Position numbers and translations under genes: made by a program
Source of the DNA: Planctomycetaceae bacterium
Lineage (GTDB): Bacteria > Planctomycetota > Planctomycetia > Planctomycetales > Planctomycetaceae
Direction: 5' to 3'
Length of the DNA stretch: 15,678 nucleotides
Assembly: GCA_947463775.1 (NCBI GenBank)
Contig: CANHVD010000055.1
Location: 1-15,678 of the forward strand
The notes under the pieces: generated by a model
The model's input: the letters and a program-made list of their open reading frames with translations, nothing else
What the model was told of the DNA's origin: nothing
The model's database searches: none
Shown: positions 1-8,059 of the stretch, piece by piece
Position numbering within the stretch: the first letter of the stretch is position 1
Layout of the letters: every line of letters starts with the position of its first letter

Positions 1-782
1 AGCACATGATTCGCTGGTTCGATTACTGGTTGAAGGGCAAAGCCACCGGCGTCGACAAAGAACCGGCCGTGCGTTACTACGTGATGGGAGCTGTCGGAGA
101 AGAAGGTGCTCCGGGCAATGTCTGGCGAACGGCCGATGACTTTCCTCCGGCAGCGAACAGCGTTTCGATGTTTCTCGCAGCCGACGGACTATTAACTCCA
201 AAGGCTCCGACGAATGAAGCCGGTTCCACCAGCCTGATCAGCGATCCTCGCCATCCGATGGAAATCCCAGGTACATCATTCCCCGGAGCTGCGGACGCGA
301 GTGCATTCGAGAAACAGGCTGAAGTGCGAACGTTTACGACGCCGGTTATTGAATCACCGCTCGAATGGACCGGACGAATTCGAGCTGAACTGTTTATGTC
401 GTCAACCGCTCCGGACACGGACGTGATCGTTCGCGTCTCTGACGTCTATCCGGATGGCCGATCAATCCTGATCGTGGATTATCCACAGCGTCTGCGTTAT
501 CGCGACGGTTTTGATCACGAAGTGATGATGAAGCCTGGCGAAGTGGTGAAAGTCGCGTTTGATGTGGGTTGGATCAGTCAGATCTTCAACAAGGGACATC
601 GAATTCGAGTAACCGTAGCCAGCACCGGGGCGCCGCTGTATGAACCGAATCCTCAGAATGGCAAACCAGCGACGATTGAGTTTCCCGAGGATGCGGCAAC
701 AGCGACAAACACGATTCATCACAATTCAAAGTATCAGTCGCGAATTATCGCTCCCGTGTTGGCCGAACCTGCCACCAAATAA
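1..782 (+). CDS. CocE/NonD-type hydrolase, C-terminal part (5' end outside window)
   Basis: The reading frame is open from the first bases of the window and ends at TAA 780-782. The first visible ATG (position 6) is internal, because family members run several hundred residues further upstream. What remains is the end of the alpha/beta-hydrolase part (RWFDYWLKG, a typical link into the next domain; VRYYVMG) and the jelly-roll-like C-terminal domain of the X-Pro dipeptidyl-peptidase/cocaine esterase family (PF08530 type), with motifs such as DVIVRVSDVYPDG, the near-terminal GHRIRVTVAS and a closing YEPNPQNG segment. The family hydrolyses esters, amides or acylated peptides; in planctomycetes many are exported, but the signal peptide and the Ser-Asp-His triad lie mostly outside the window, so substrate and location cannot be read here. 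The next gene on the same strand begins 75 bp downstream. Confidence 0.85.
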   Translation, partial: HMIRWFDYWLKGKATGVDKEPAVRYYVMGAVGEEGAPGNVWRTADDFPPAANSVSMFLAADGLLTPKAPTNEAGSTSLISDPRHPMEIPGTSFPGAADASAFEKQAEVRTFTTPVIESPLEWTGRIRAELFMSSTAPDTDVIVRVSDVYPDGRSILIVDYPQRLRYRDGFDHEVMMKPGEVVKVAFDVGWISQIFNKGHRIRVTVASTGAPLYEPNPQNGKPATIEFPEDAATATNTIHHNSKYQSRIIAPVLAEPATK

Positions 783-844
783 TGCAGATCAGCGGCTTCT
801 CAACCTTTCACTTCCGCACCTGATGTTGTGCCTGCGAACTTCGT

Positions 845-850
845 AAAGGA
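845..850 (+). promoter_or_regulatory. Ribosome binding site deciding the start at 858
   Basis: AAAGGA lies 7 bases before the ATG at 858. An in-frame ATG at 828 has no comparable site and would put ten mainly non-hydrophobic residues in front of a good signal peptide, so 858 is preferred. Confidence 0.6.
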
Positions 851-857
851 CTGTCTG

Positions 858-2405
858 ATGTCGAGTGTTCTGCGATTTCTTTCGTTGATCTCAGTGACAA
901 TCTCAATGTCGACCGCTGTTGTTTCGGCGGAAGACAAGTTGATTCTCAATGCGCGGTCTCGGACAGAAGTTGAACCGGGAACCAATCGATGGCACTCAGT
1001 GACAAAGCCCATCGAATGGATACCCCAGCAGACCTGCATTGTGGTCTGCGATATGTGGGATGACCACTGGTGCAAACAGTCAGCCGCGCGAGTTGGTGAG
1101 ATGGCTCCGCGGATGAATGAAGTGATCAAGGCGGCCCGCACGAAGGGTGTGTTTATCATTCACTGCCCGAGCGATACGATGGACTTTTACAAAGACACCC
1201 CGCAGCGCAAGTTGGCTCAGGCGGCACCGGTTGTGAAGACCGATATTCCGCTGGAACGCTGGGTGTACCTCGACAAAACTCGAGAGGGCGAGAAACTGCC
1301 GATTGATGATTCCGACGGAGGCTGCGACTGTGATTCGCCGGTGAAGAACTATCGAGCGTGGAGCCGTCAGCATCCTGCGATCGAAATCGCTGACCGTGAC
1401 GCGATCACCGAAAGCGCTGAAGCGTTTTATTTAATGAAGCAGCGAGGGATCAAAAACGTGATCGTGATGGGAGTTCACACCAATATGTGTGTTCTCGGAC
1501 GACCGTTTTCGATTCGCCAGATGGTTCGGCAGGGGCAGAATGTCGTGCTGATGCGAGACATGACGGACACAATGTACAACCCTGCGAAGGCTCCGTTTGT
1601 GTCTCATTTTACCGGCAATGATCTGATCGCTGAACACATCGAGCAGTACTGGTGCCCGACAGTGAACAGCACGGATCTTGTCGGCGGTGAGCCATTCCGG
1701 TTCAAGGACGATCAGCGGAAGCATTTGGCCATTCTGATGTCTGAACCGGAGTACAAGACAGAGGTTTCACTGACTGAGTTTGCTCGCACTGAACTAGGCA
1801 AGGATTTCAAAGTCAGCCTCGTTTTTGGTGATGCTCAGGATGGCAGCGTACTTCCCGGGCTGGATGTGTTGAAGTCTGCGGATATTGCGTTGTTCAGCGT
1901 TCGACGACGAACGCTGTTGCCGGAACAAATGACGATTGTGCGTGAGTTCATCGCAGCCGGAAAACCTGTCGTGGGTATTCGCACGGCGAATCACTCGTTC
2001 TGTCTGCGAGACAAGCCAGCTCCGGAAGGTCGGACCGACTGGAAAGAATTTGACAAAGATGTGATCGGCGGCAGCTACACGAATCATCACGGCGCTGGAC
2101 CGGAAACAACAATCACCGTTGCTGAAGGTGCGGCTGTGGACACGGGAATTCTGGCCGGAGTCAACCTGAAAGAGCTGATTGGCAAAGGTTCGCTGTATCA
2201 GGTCAGCCCGCTGCAATCGGCGGCAATGCCACTGCTGATCGGCACGATACCAGACAAGCCTTCTGAACCCATCGCTTGGCTGAACAAGCGAGCGGACGGC
2301 GGAACGACGTTCTACACCTCGTTGGGGCATGTCGGCGATTTCCAGCAGCCTGCATTTCGACAACTGCTGAAGAACGCCTGCCTTGTGCTCAGCCAATCGC
2401 CGTGA
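858..2405 (+). CDS. Secreted isochorismatase-like hydrolase fused to a ThuA-like domain
   Basis: 515 aa from the ATG at 858. Residues 1-24 form a Sec signal peptide with likely cleavage after VVSA, so the protein is probably periplasmic. Residues about 50-265 are an isochorismatase-like cysteine hydrolase domain: IVVCDMWDDHWC supplies the early catalytic Asp (about D65) and VIVMGVHTNMCVLGR the nucleophile-position Cys (about C211). The lysine usually found between them in a K-x-x-x-S-A-F type motif is not obvious; here the segment reads IADRDAITESAEAF. Residues about 288-510 resemble the ThuA/trehalose-utilisation fold (class I glutamine amidotransferase-like), with ADIALFSVRRRTLLPEQ, a GGSYTNHHG segment and the terminal FYTSLGHVGDF...FRQLLKNA block seen in many planctomycete ThuA-like proteins. 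ThuA-like domains are often linked to sugar metabolism; the substrate here is unknown. It may be co-transcribed with the hydrolase 75 bp upstream. Confidence 0.82.
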   Translation: MSSVLRFLSLISVTISMSTAVVSAEDKLILNARSRTEVEPGTNRWHSVTKPIEWIPQQTCIVVCDMWDDHWCKQSAARVGEMAPRMNEVIKAARTKGVFIIHCPSDTMDFYKDTPQRKLAQAAPVVKTDIPLERWVYLDKTREGEKLPIDDSDGGCDCDSPVKNYRAWSRQHPAIEIADRDAITESAEAFYLMKQRGIKNVIVMGVHTNMCVLGRPFSIRQMVRQGQNVVLMRDMTDTMYNPAKAPFVSHFTGNDLIAEHIEQYWCPTVNSTDLVGGEPFRFKDDQRKHLAILMSEPEYKTEVSLTEFARTELGKDFKVSLVFGDAQDGSVLPGLDVLKSADIALFSVRRRTLLPEQMTIVREFIAAGKPVVGIRTANHSFCLRDKPAPEGRTDWKEFDKDVIGGSYTNHHGAGPETTITVAEGAAVDTGILAGVNLKELIGKGSLYQVSPLQSAAMPLLIGTIPDKPSEPIAWLNKRADGGTTFYTSLGHVGDFQQPAFRQLLKNACLVLSQSP

Positions 2406-2433
2406 TTGGGTGGCGTTAAAGGCAATGCATCAG

Positions 2434-2454
2434 CCGGAACGCGTGAGCGTCCGG
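2434..2454. repeat. Small GC-rich hairpin after the fusion gene
   Basis: CCGG-A-ACGC and GCGT-CCGG pair around a GTGA loop with one bulged A, 28 bases after the stop at 2405. It could help end transcription, but no T-run follows; it may instead be a dispersed intergenic palindrome. Confidence 0.5.
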
Positions 2455-2471
2455 TTATGCTCTGAAGTCTC

Positions 2472-2548
2472 GAACGCAGGGTTCGCGGAGGAACGCAGAG
2501 TAGGCACAATTCACAACAATTCTGCGAATCTCCGCGACCTCTGCGTTC
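2472..2548. repeat. Imperfect inverted repeat with GAACGCAG ends
   Basis: The arm at 2472-2498 pairs with 2522-2548 at 22 of 27 positions; GAACGCAG at the outer end, TCGCGGAG in the middle and CGCAG at the inner end are exact. The loop is 23 bases. The left arm also repeats GAACGCAG internally (2472 and 2491). No ORF or transposase is associated, so it resembles a dispersed, non-autonomous intergenic palindrome. Whether it is multicopy cannot be seen from one window. Confidence 0.65.
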
Positions 2549-2811
2549 AAACTTGATCGCGTTCGAAAGGACATTCGCAGCTCGGTGAGTTTGATGTGCA
2601 TGGCCTGGATCACGACGAGCCGACTTGCTCCATTGCACGCATTCAATTCGTGGCGAGCCTTGAAGCTCCCGACCGCCACAGAAGGCGTACGGAAATTCGC
2701 AACGCGACTCCCTTAAGTGCATATGGCTACGCGTTCACTTTTGATTCGCGCGGACACGCTGTAACATCCTTGCAGCGATTGCTTTGGTGTCAAAGCTTTG
2801 GGGTCTCAGTT

Positions 2812-2818
2812 GGGGAGG
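2812..2818 (+). promoter_or_regulatory. Ribosome binding site for the oxidoreductase at 2827
   Basis: GGGGAGG sits 8 bases before the ATG at 2827. This strong site, together with the Tat signal that follows immediately, fixes the start at 2827 rather than at the upstream in-frame ATG at 2596. Confidence 0.75.
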
Positions 2819-2826
2819 TTATCGTT

Positions 2827-4164
2827 ATGTCTCAGAAGAAGATTGCTCGCCGTGGATTCTTGGCTCAGTCCGCAGTTGCTGCCTCGGCCGCCTTTGCAGC
2901 CCCGGCGATTGTGCGAGCCTCCACACTGGAGAAAGAGTTCCATGTTGCCGCGATTGGCGTGAACGGAATGGGTTGGGCGGACCTGTCGAGTGTTGGCAAA
3001 CACACGAAAGTCAAATTCGTAGGCTTCTGTGATATCGATGCCGGTCGTTTTGACAAGGTTGATGCAGAGTTCCCAGGGGTGCCTCACTTTGCAGACTATC
3101 GCAAGTGTCTGTCTGAACTGGGCGATAAGGTCGATGGTGTGATTGTTTCAACTCCCGACCACATGCATGCTCCGATTGCCATGATGGCGATGAAAATGGG
3201 CAAGCATGTTTACTGTCAGAAGCCATTGACTCATACCGTCTGGGAAGCTCGCCAGATGCGTTTGATGGCCGAGAAGATGGGCATCACCACGCAAATGGGC
3301 AATCAGATTCATTCGGCTGCCGAATATCGTCTGGGCGTTAAGCTGATCCAGACAGGAGCCATTGGCAAAGTTAAAGAAGTTCATTCGTGGGTGGGTGTTT
3401 CGGGGCGACAGTACAACAATCGCACGGACCGACCAGCTTCGTCTCCGGTACCGGCTGGCGTGGATTGGGATCTGTGGTTGGGTGCAGCGGCCGAACGACC
3501 ATTTGCCGCTGATGTTTACCATCCATTCAAATGGCGTGACTGGCAGGATTTTGGCTCCGGCGGATTGGGCGACTTTGGCTGTCACGTTCTGGATCCAGTA
3601 TTCACGGCTTTGGGGATCACAGCTCCAACTTCAATTCTGGCCGAGAACGCCGGAACAACATCAGAAGTCTGGCCGGGCCCGGAAACTCTGTACTATGAAT
3701 TTCCAGGCAACGAACGTACGGCTGGTGCGACGATTAAAGTCACCTGGCGAGATGGCGGTCTGAAGCCGCCTCGCGATCTGGCACAATTGCCCGAGGGTGT
3801 CGAGCTGCCTGCAGCCGGTTCGATGTTTATCGGAGAAGGCGGCGTTATGGTATTGCCTCATGTTGGCAAGCCAGGGCTGTATCCGCAGGATAAATTCTCC
3901 GGTTACAAGATGCCTGAAGTTACAGGCGCAAATCATTGGCATGATTGGGTTGATGCGTCGATGGCTGGCACGAAAACCACGGACGGCTTTGACTATGCGG
4001 GGCCTCTGTCGGAAACAGTCCAGTTGGGCAACGTGGCGGCTCGGCTTCCAGGCCAGAAGCTGGATTGGGATTCCGCAGCGATGAAATTTACCAATGTTGA
4101 AGCTGCCAATAAAATGCTGACGAAGTCGTATCGCAAAGGTTTCGAAGTCGAAGCGGTCGGTTAA
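2827..4164 (+). CDS. Tat-exported Gfo/Idh/MocA family oxidoreductase
   Basis: 445 aa. Residues 1-31 are a Tat signal: ARRGFLAQS gives the twin arginine, followed by an Ala-rich hydrophobic stretch ending near IVRA, so the folded protein probably reaches the periplasm with its cofactor. Residues about 37-155 form the Rossmann NAD(P)-binding domain (AAIGVNGMGW; FVGFCDID; VSTPDHMH). The CQKPLTH motif near residues 130-136 carries the Lys-Pro of the family active site. The C-terminal alpha/beta domain includes the conserved block around residues 243-256 (GSGGLGDFGCHVLD), supplying the Asp and His of the usual active-site set. The family oxidises or reduces sugars, inositols and related polyols; the actual substrate is unknown. 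Length and motifs match the large secreted planctomycete branch. dapB follows after 29 bp on the same strand, so read-through transcription is likely. Confidence 0.92.
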   Translation: MSQKKIARRGFLAQSAVAASAAFAAPAIVRASTLEKEFHVAAIGVNGMGWADLSSVGKHTKVKFVGFCDIDAGRFDKVDAEFPGVPHFADYRKCLSELGDKVDGVIVSTPDHMHAPIAMMAMKMGKHVYCQKPLTHTVWEARQMRLMAEKMGITTQMGNQIHSAAEYRLGVKLIQTGAIGKVKEVHSWVGVSGRQYNNRTDRPASSPVPAGVDWDLWLGAAAERPFAADVYHPFKWRDWQDFGSGGLGDFGCHVLDPVFTALGITAPTSILAENAGTTSEVWPGPETLYYEFPGNERTAGATIKVTWRDGGLKPPRDLAQLPEGVELPAAGSMFIGEGGVMVLPHVGKPGLYPQDKFSGYKMPEVTGANHWHDWVDASMAGTKTTDGFDYAGPLSETVQLGNVAARLPGQKLDWDSAAMKFTNVEAANKMLTKSYRKGFEVEAVG

Positions 4165-4193
4165 ACCTTCTTTCTTTATCAGGGTTCCTGTTC

Positions 4194-4988
4194 ATGGGTC
4201 TTCGAGTTGGTGTGAATGGTGCGGGTGGTCGCATGGGGCAGCGAGTTGTCGCGCTGACCATGATGGATTCTGAATTGACTTTGGCGGCGGCTTTGGAATG
4301 GTCTGGCAGCAATGTCATTGGACGTGATGCCGGAGAAGTTGCCGGGGCCGGAAAGTCCGGAGTTCTGATCACATCAGAATTGGGTGACCCTGTTGATGTT
4401 ATCATCGACTTCTCGACACCAGCCGGTTTGGAAGCGATCGTCCGAACCTGCGAATCACGTCGAATTCCGCTTGTCGTCGCAACGACGGGGATCACCAAAG
4501 AGCAGCGCGAAATGGTCATGTCGGCTGCTCAAACGACACCGATCGTAATGGCTCCCAGCATGAGCATGGCGGTGAATGTCGTCATGAAACTCGTGTCAGA
4601 AGCGGCACGAGTACTGCGGAACAATGCCGACGGCGTGGATGTGGAAATCATCGAACGTCATCACCGCTTCAAAGAGGACGCGCCCAGCGGGACGGCTCTG
4701 CAGTTCGGTCGCATTGTGGCCGAGCAGATGGGGCAGGAAAACCATGTCCACGGTCGCGAAGGTCGAGTTGGCCAGAGGCCGCTGAACGAGATTGGATACC
4801 ACGCTGTTCGCACGGGCGATAATGTTGGTGAGCATACGATCGTGTTTGGCATGATGGGCGAAACGATCGATCTGACGGTTCGCGGACATACCCGAGACAG
4901 CTACGCCTACGGCGCCCTCGCCGCAGCCAAGTACGTTGTGCAAAAAGGGGCCGGGATGTATTCGATGGCGGATGTGCTGGGACTGTAG
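4194..4988 (+). CDS. dapB: 4-hydroxy-tetrahydrodipicolinate reductase
   Basis: 264 aa, normal length for DapB. It reduces the product of DapA to tetrahydrodipicolinate with NAD(P)H, a cytoplasmic step on the way to diaminopimelate and lysine. The N-terminal dinucleotide motif is VNGAGGRMGQ (residues 7-16). VVATTGIT (94-101) and APSMSMAVNVV (120-130) mark the hinge region. The catalytic block is EIIERHHRFKEDAPSGTA (151-168), with the expected His (H156) and Lys (K160). The end, including the GHTRDSYAYGALAA segment, is intact. The ATG at 4194 fits family N-termini; the AGGG about 9 bases upstream is a modest ribosome site. No lysine riboswitch is visible in the 29-bp gap to the preceding oxidoreductase, and that neighbour has no known link with lysine synthesis. 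Confidence 0.96.
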   Translation: MGLRVGVNGAGGRMGQRVVALTMMDSELTLAAALEWSGSNVIGRDAGEVAGAGKSGVLITSELGDPVDVIIDFSTPAGLEAIVRTCESRRIPLVVATTGITKEQREMVMSAAQTTPIVMAPSMSMAVNVVMKLVSEAARVLRNNADGVDVEIIERHHRFKEDAPSGTALQFGRIVAEQMGQENHVHGREGRVGQRPLNEIGYHAVRTGDNVGEHTIVFGMMGETIDLTVRGHTRDSYAYGALAAAKYVVQKGAGMYSMADVLGL

Positions 4989-5058
4989 AACCGGCGTTCT
5001 CGAAAGACGATTTTGTTTTCCTTTGGTGCGGGTTTCAGCTCGCAGGATGTTCGTGGAA

Positions 5059-5090
5059 CCGGCTTCAGATCGCTTGCCGAATGAAGCCGG
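5059..5090. terminator. Hairpin between the convergent dapB and TPR genes
   Basis: CCGGCTTCA (5059-5067) pairs exactly with TGAAGCCGG (5082-5090) around a 14-base loop. It lies in the 154-bp gap between two converging genes and could slow polymerase from either side. There is no T-run on either strand, so the terminator call is tentative. Confidence 0.4.
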
Positions 5091-5142
5091 GACGATGAAC
5101 GAAGTTATTGGATACTAGCCAATTCGTTTTACCGAAACCGTT

Positions 5143-7818
5143 TCAAAAATCCTCTTCGCCGTCGTTCTGATCATCGGAAAACTCGCCCAGCGCTTCTTCG
5201 TCATCGCCAACCGGATAGCGGGCTCCCTGCCAGACCGGGCCCGTTGAATCCGTGTAGGTTTCTTCGCTCTCGAGAACTTCCTGGACAGTCGCTTCCAGCG
5301 AGCAACACATCGCCTGGTAACGCAGCGCGGTTTCTCTTGCTTCGTCCTCCGTTTGAGCCAGGATCGCCCACTCGGTCACGTACTGCGTCCAGCCCTCCTG
5401 ATCGCTGAGACGATCGGGATCGTCGTCCCACGATTCATCCAGTGGCTGATGTATAAGACATCGATAAAGTCTGACGTTCTCCTTGGGTTTGGCATCGCCG
5501 GATTCTCGCTGCCACTGAAACCAGACTTCAGGCATCAGGCCGGACCGCAGAAGTCTCGCTTCGATTCGAGCCACAAGAGGTTGATCTTTCATGACCTCGT
5601 CGGCCACCACGGCAAGACGTTGCATCAATTCCATAACACCAGTCGACGACAGGAAATCAATTTCAGAGAACGGAGTGCTCATCGCAACATCAAGATGCGG
5701 CTGTGCTCCAGCCACATCATCGAGCCGAATTTTGGCCACGGCACGCATGAGTTCAAGATGCCAGCCCGTGGATTCCGCCAGCTTCTCTTCGCGATCCAGT
5801 GACTCCAGCGACTTGGCGTATTCGCCCTGTTCGTAGAAGCAAACGCCGCGATAGTAGTTCGTCCAGAGATTGTCGCCGGCCAACTGTTCGAACTTGTCCA
5901 GATAGGTCAGCGTCGCGTCATACTGTTTCAGTCGGAACGCCAACATCGCGGCATCAAAGGCCACCTGAGCATCTTCGCTACCTTCACGCAGGCAGACATC
6001 AAGCACATTCAGAGCATCGCGAGGTCGGTCCGTGTTGTTATAGAGATCGGCCAGTCTGCGCACGATATTTCCGTCCGTGCGATCCAGCCGAAACGCCCGA
6101 GCAAAGCATCGCTCGGCTTCTCCGTTGTTATCCTGATTTGCAAAATGGTTGCCGGCTCGCAGGAAGTTGCGAGCTTTCGTCGGATCAAGCTCCATCGACT
6201 TACGAAACAATTGCTCCGTGCGTTCCGGCGTGATCTTCTCGGCCATCGCTTCATTGCCGGAGCTGCGCAGTTCGTCGCCGAGAGTTCCCAGCAACGAAAG
6301 CACGACGGAGTGCTCGCGATGAGACGCCGCCAGTGCGTTCGCCCATTTCCAGACGTCTTCGCCATCCTGGCCGGATCCAACCAGATATCCCATGAGATGC
6401 AGAACACCGGCGGTGTCGTCCTTGTGAGAAACCAGCGTCGAATCGAGGGCCAGCACGTCGGCACGTAACGAGTCGAACTTTTCGTCTGCTGGATCCTGCA
6501 TCAGGTCCGTCATACGTTCGCGAAGCTCCGCAATCGTCGAGGCCAGCGGTGACGGCGGCTCAGCCGGAGTTTCTTCTGCCGACGTCATTTCACCAGCATT
6601 ATCAATAGTTTCCTGTGAGCCGGTCGCAGATGGTGCCCCTGCAGCCGATGGCGTCCCCGAAGTGGTCGCGGTGTCTTTGAGATTGCGACGAGTTGCCGCG
6701 GCGCTCGCCAACGGTGATGGTTCATCGGCGTCCATCACGTGTTCCAGTCGACGCAGCGTCAGGTAGTCGTTCGCCGTCCGCGCCCTTTGCTCCAATTGCT
6801 TCGCCAGAGCTTCCGCCTGCTTTTGCTGTCCCGCCAAACGCTTGAGAGCAATCAGGCGCAGTCGAGTCTCAAACCAAAGATGAGTGCCGTTGCATTTCTG
6901 CAGACGCTGATCCCATTTGGTCAGCAACTGAGACGCCTCATCCCACTTTTGATCTCGCGCCATCTGCAGTGCGGTGTTGAGATCTACTGCATTCTCGAAC
7001 ACCGGGCATTCTTCGGCCGATGGCATGTCTGCAAACGCCGGGTCTGTTGTCATCAGAGGCTCAAGCCCGGCGGCCAGGCGAATGGAATCACGGACCAGCC
7101 GCGTGCGAATCCGGCCTTCGAATTTCAGCGAGACAGCATCGCCGTTTGTAAACTCCAGAGCCTTGTCGATCGTTACCAGAGCTTCGTCGAATCGGCCCTG
7201 CATCGCTTCCAGCCATGCCAGTTTTGTCGACGCCAGCCATCTCCGGTCGCCTCGATCAGACCAGCCGCTTTCCTGTTCCATCACGAGGCGGCATTGATGT
7301 CCGGCGATATCCGGATCGTCGGCCGCCAGGTACACGTCACAGGCGTATTCGCGGAAACAACTCACGCAGCCCGTCTTCCCGGTGCGTCGACAAATCTGAA
7401 TGCCGTCGGCAATGCAGGCATGCATGCCTTCGGAGTTATACCCTTCCAGTTGGCCCGTCGCTTCGGCCAGGTTTTCGTACGCACAGGAACTCATGGAGTA
7501 AACAAGGTACTCATATTGGTCTCGCGGAAAGTCAGACTGAATCTGCCGCAACTGTTCTTCATCTTCCAGTAGCGCGATAAGTTCCACCGCGCGTTCGCGC
7601 ATGGTTTGGAAATCGAGCAGGTATTGAGCCTGATCCATCTGAAAGAAAGTGCCCATGACGTAGGCCTGAGCACGATGTTCCGTGCGGCCTCGTCGACGCA
7701 ATTCACCGTAAAGACGTGAGGAGCTGGCAAAACGACATTGAGGAATCAGTTCGCCCGCTTTTTCCTGAAGGTCGCGAAGTTGTTGGTCAATTTCTGATTC
7801 GTTACCAGGAGCCGACAT
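5143..7818 (-). CDS. Large TPR-containing protein, function unknown
   Basis: 891 aa from the ATG at 7818 (MSAPGNESEIDQQ). The frame is open to a GTG at 7866, but those 16 residues look non-coding. There is no signal peptide or membrane segment, so it is probably cytoplasmic. Helical repeats fill roughly residues 170-365 and 475-760; recognisable TPR-like units include WLASTKLAWLEAMQGRFDEAL, YYRGVCFYEQGEYAKSLESL and the AERCFARAFRLD segment. A Thr/Ser/Ala/Glu/Pro-rich linker (about 367-430) separates the halves. A cysteine cluster at about 135-176 (CIADGIQIC, then GCVSC and YAC) could bind metal, which is not proven. The last 25 residues are strongly acidic (EEALGEFSDDQNDGEEDF). TPR arrays normally mediate protein contacts; the partner is not evident. 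It is divergent from the DJ-1/PfpI gene (242-bp gap) and convergent with dapB. Confidence 0.85.
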   Translation of the reverse strand: MSAPGNESEIDQQLRDLQEKAGELIPQCRFASSSRLYGELRRRGRTEHRAQAYVMGTFFQMDQAQYLLDFQTMRERAVELIALLEDEEQLRQIQSDFPRDQYEYLVYSMSSCAYENLAEATGQLEGYNSEGMHACIADGIQICRRTGKTGCVSCFREYACDVYLAADDPDIAGHQCRLVMEQESGWSDRGDRRWLASTKLAWLEAMQGRFDEALVTIDKALEFTNGDAVSLKFEGRIRTRLVRDSIRLAAGLEPLMTTDPAFADMPSAEECPVFENAVDLNTALQMARDQKWDEASQLLTKWDQRLQKCNGTHLWFETRLRLIALKRLAGQQKQAEALAKQLEQRARTANDYLTLRRLEHVMDADEPSPLASAAATRRNLKDTATTSGTPSAAGAPSATGSQETIDNAGEMTSAEETPAEPPSPLASTIAELRERMTDLMQDPADEKFDSLRADVLALDSTLVSHKDDTAGVLHLMGYLVGSGQDGEDVWKWANALAASHREHSVVLSLLGTLGDELRSSGNEAMAEKITPERTEQLFRKSMELDPTKARNFLRAGNHFANQDNNGEAERCFARAFRLDRTDGNIVRRLADLYNNTDRPRDALNVLDVCLREGSEDAQVAFDAAMLAFRLKQYDATLTYLDKFEQLAGDNLWTNYYRGVCFYEQGEYAKSLESLDREEKLAESTGWHLELMRAVAKIRLDDVAGAQPHLDVAMSTPFSEIDFLSSTGVMELMQRLAVVADEVMKDQPLVARIEARLLRSGLMPEVWFQWQRESGDAKPKENVRLYRCLIHQPLDESWDDDPDRLSDQEGWTQYVTEWAILAQTEDEARETALRYQAMCCSLEATVQEVLESEETYTDSTGPVWQGARYPVGDDEEALGEFSDDQNDGEEDF

Positions 7819-8059
7819 GAACGATTTTCCGAATGAGACAGGGCCGCGGCTGAAGTACCGCCACACAGATCAGGACTAAGACAGTAGATTTGAAAGGGGA
7901 CGAGATTATCGGTGATGTCAGGGGGCTCTGTACAGCGTCACGGCAGACGAACGGGAACGGATGAACGTTCTGACCCAGGGCACGCTTGCGAATTCGCGGG
8001 CGTTGGTCACGATTCGCACTCCTGAAATTCTCTACTCTGTGACCTGTGGACGGACCATC

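Larger units (their letters stand above)
2406..2826. other. 421-bp gene-free stretch with inverted repeats
   Basis: No convincing gene lies here. It holds two inverted repeats (2434-2454 and 2472-2548) and then about 260 bp leading to the oxidoreductase gene at 2827. An open frame from 2596 runs into that gene but its extra 77 residues look like no signal peptide or domain. I see no clear sigma70-type promoter. Confidence 0.6.

Noticed and set aside
2741..2765. TTGATT ... TGTAAC as a possible promoter before the oxidoreductase
   Set aside because: The spacer is 13 bases, too short for a sigma70-type promoter.
6739..7572. Plus-strand open frame of 277 codons opposite the TPR gene
   Set aside because: Antisense to the TPR coding region; the translation is rich in Arg, Gln and His in the way shadow frames are, with no recognisable motif.
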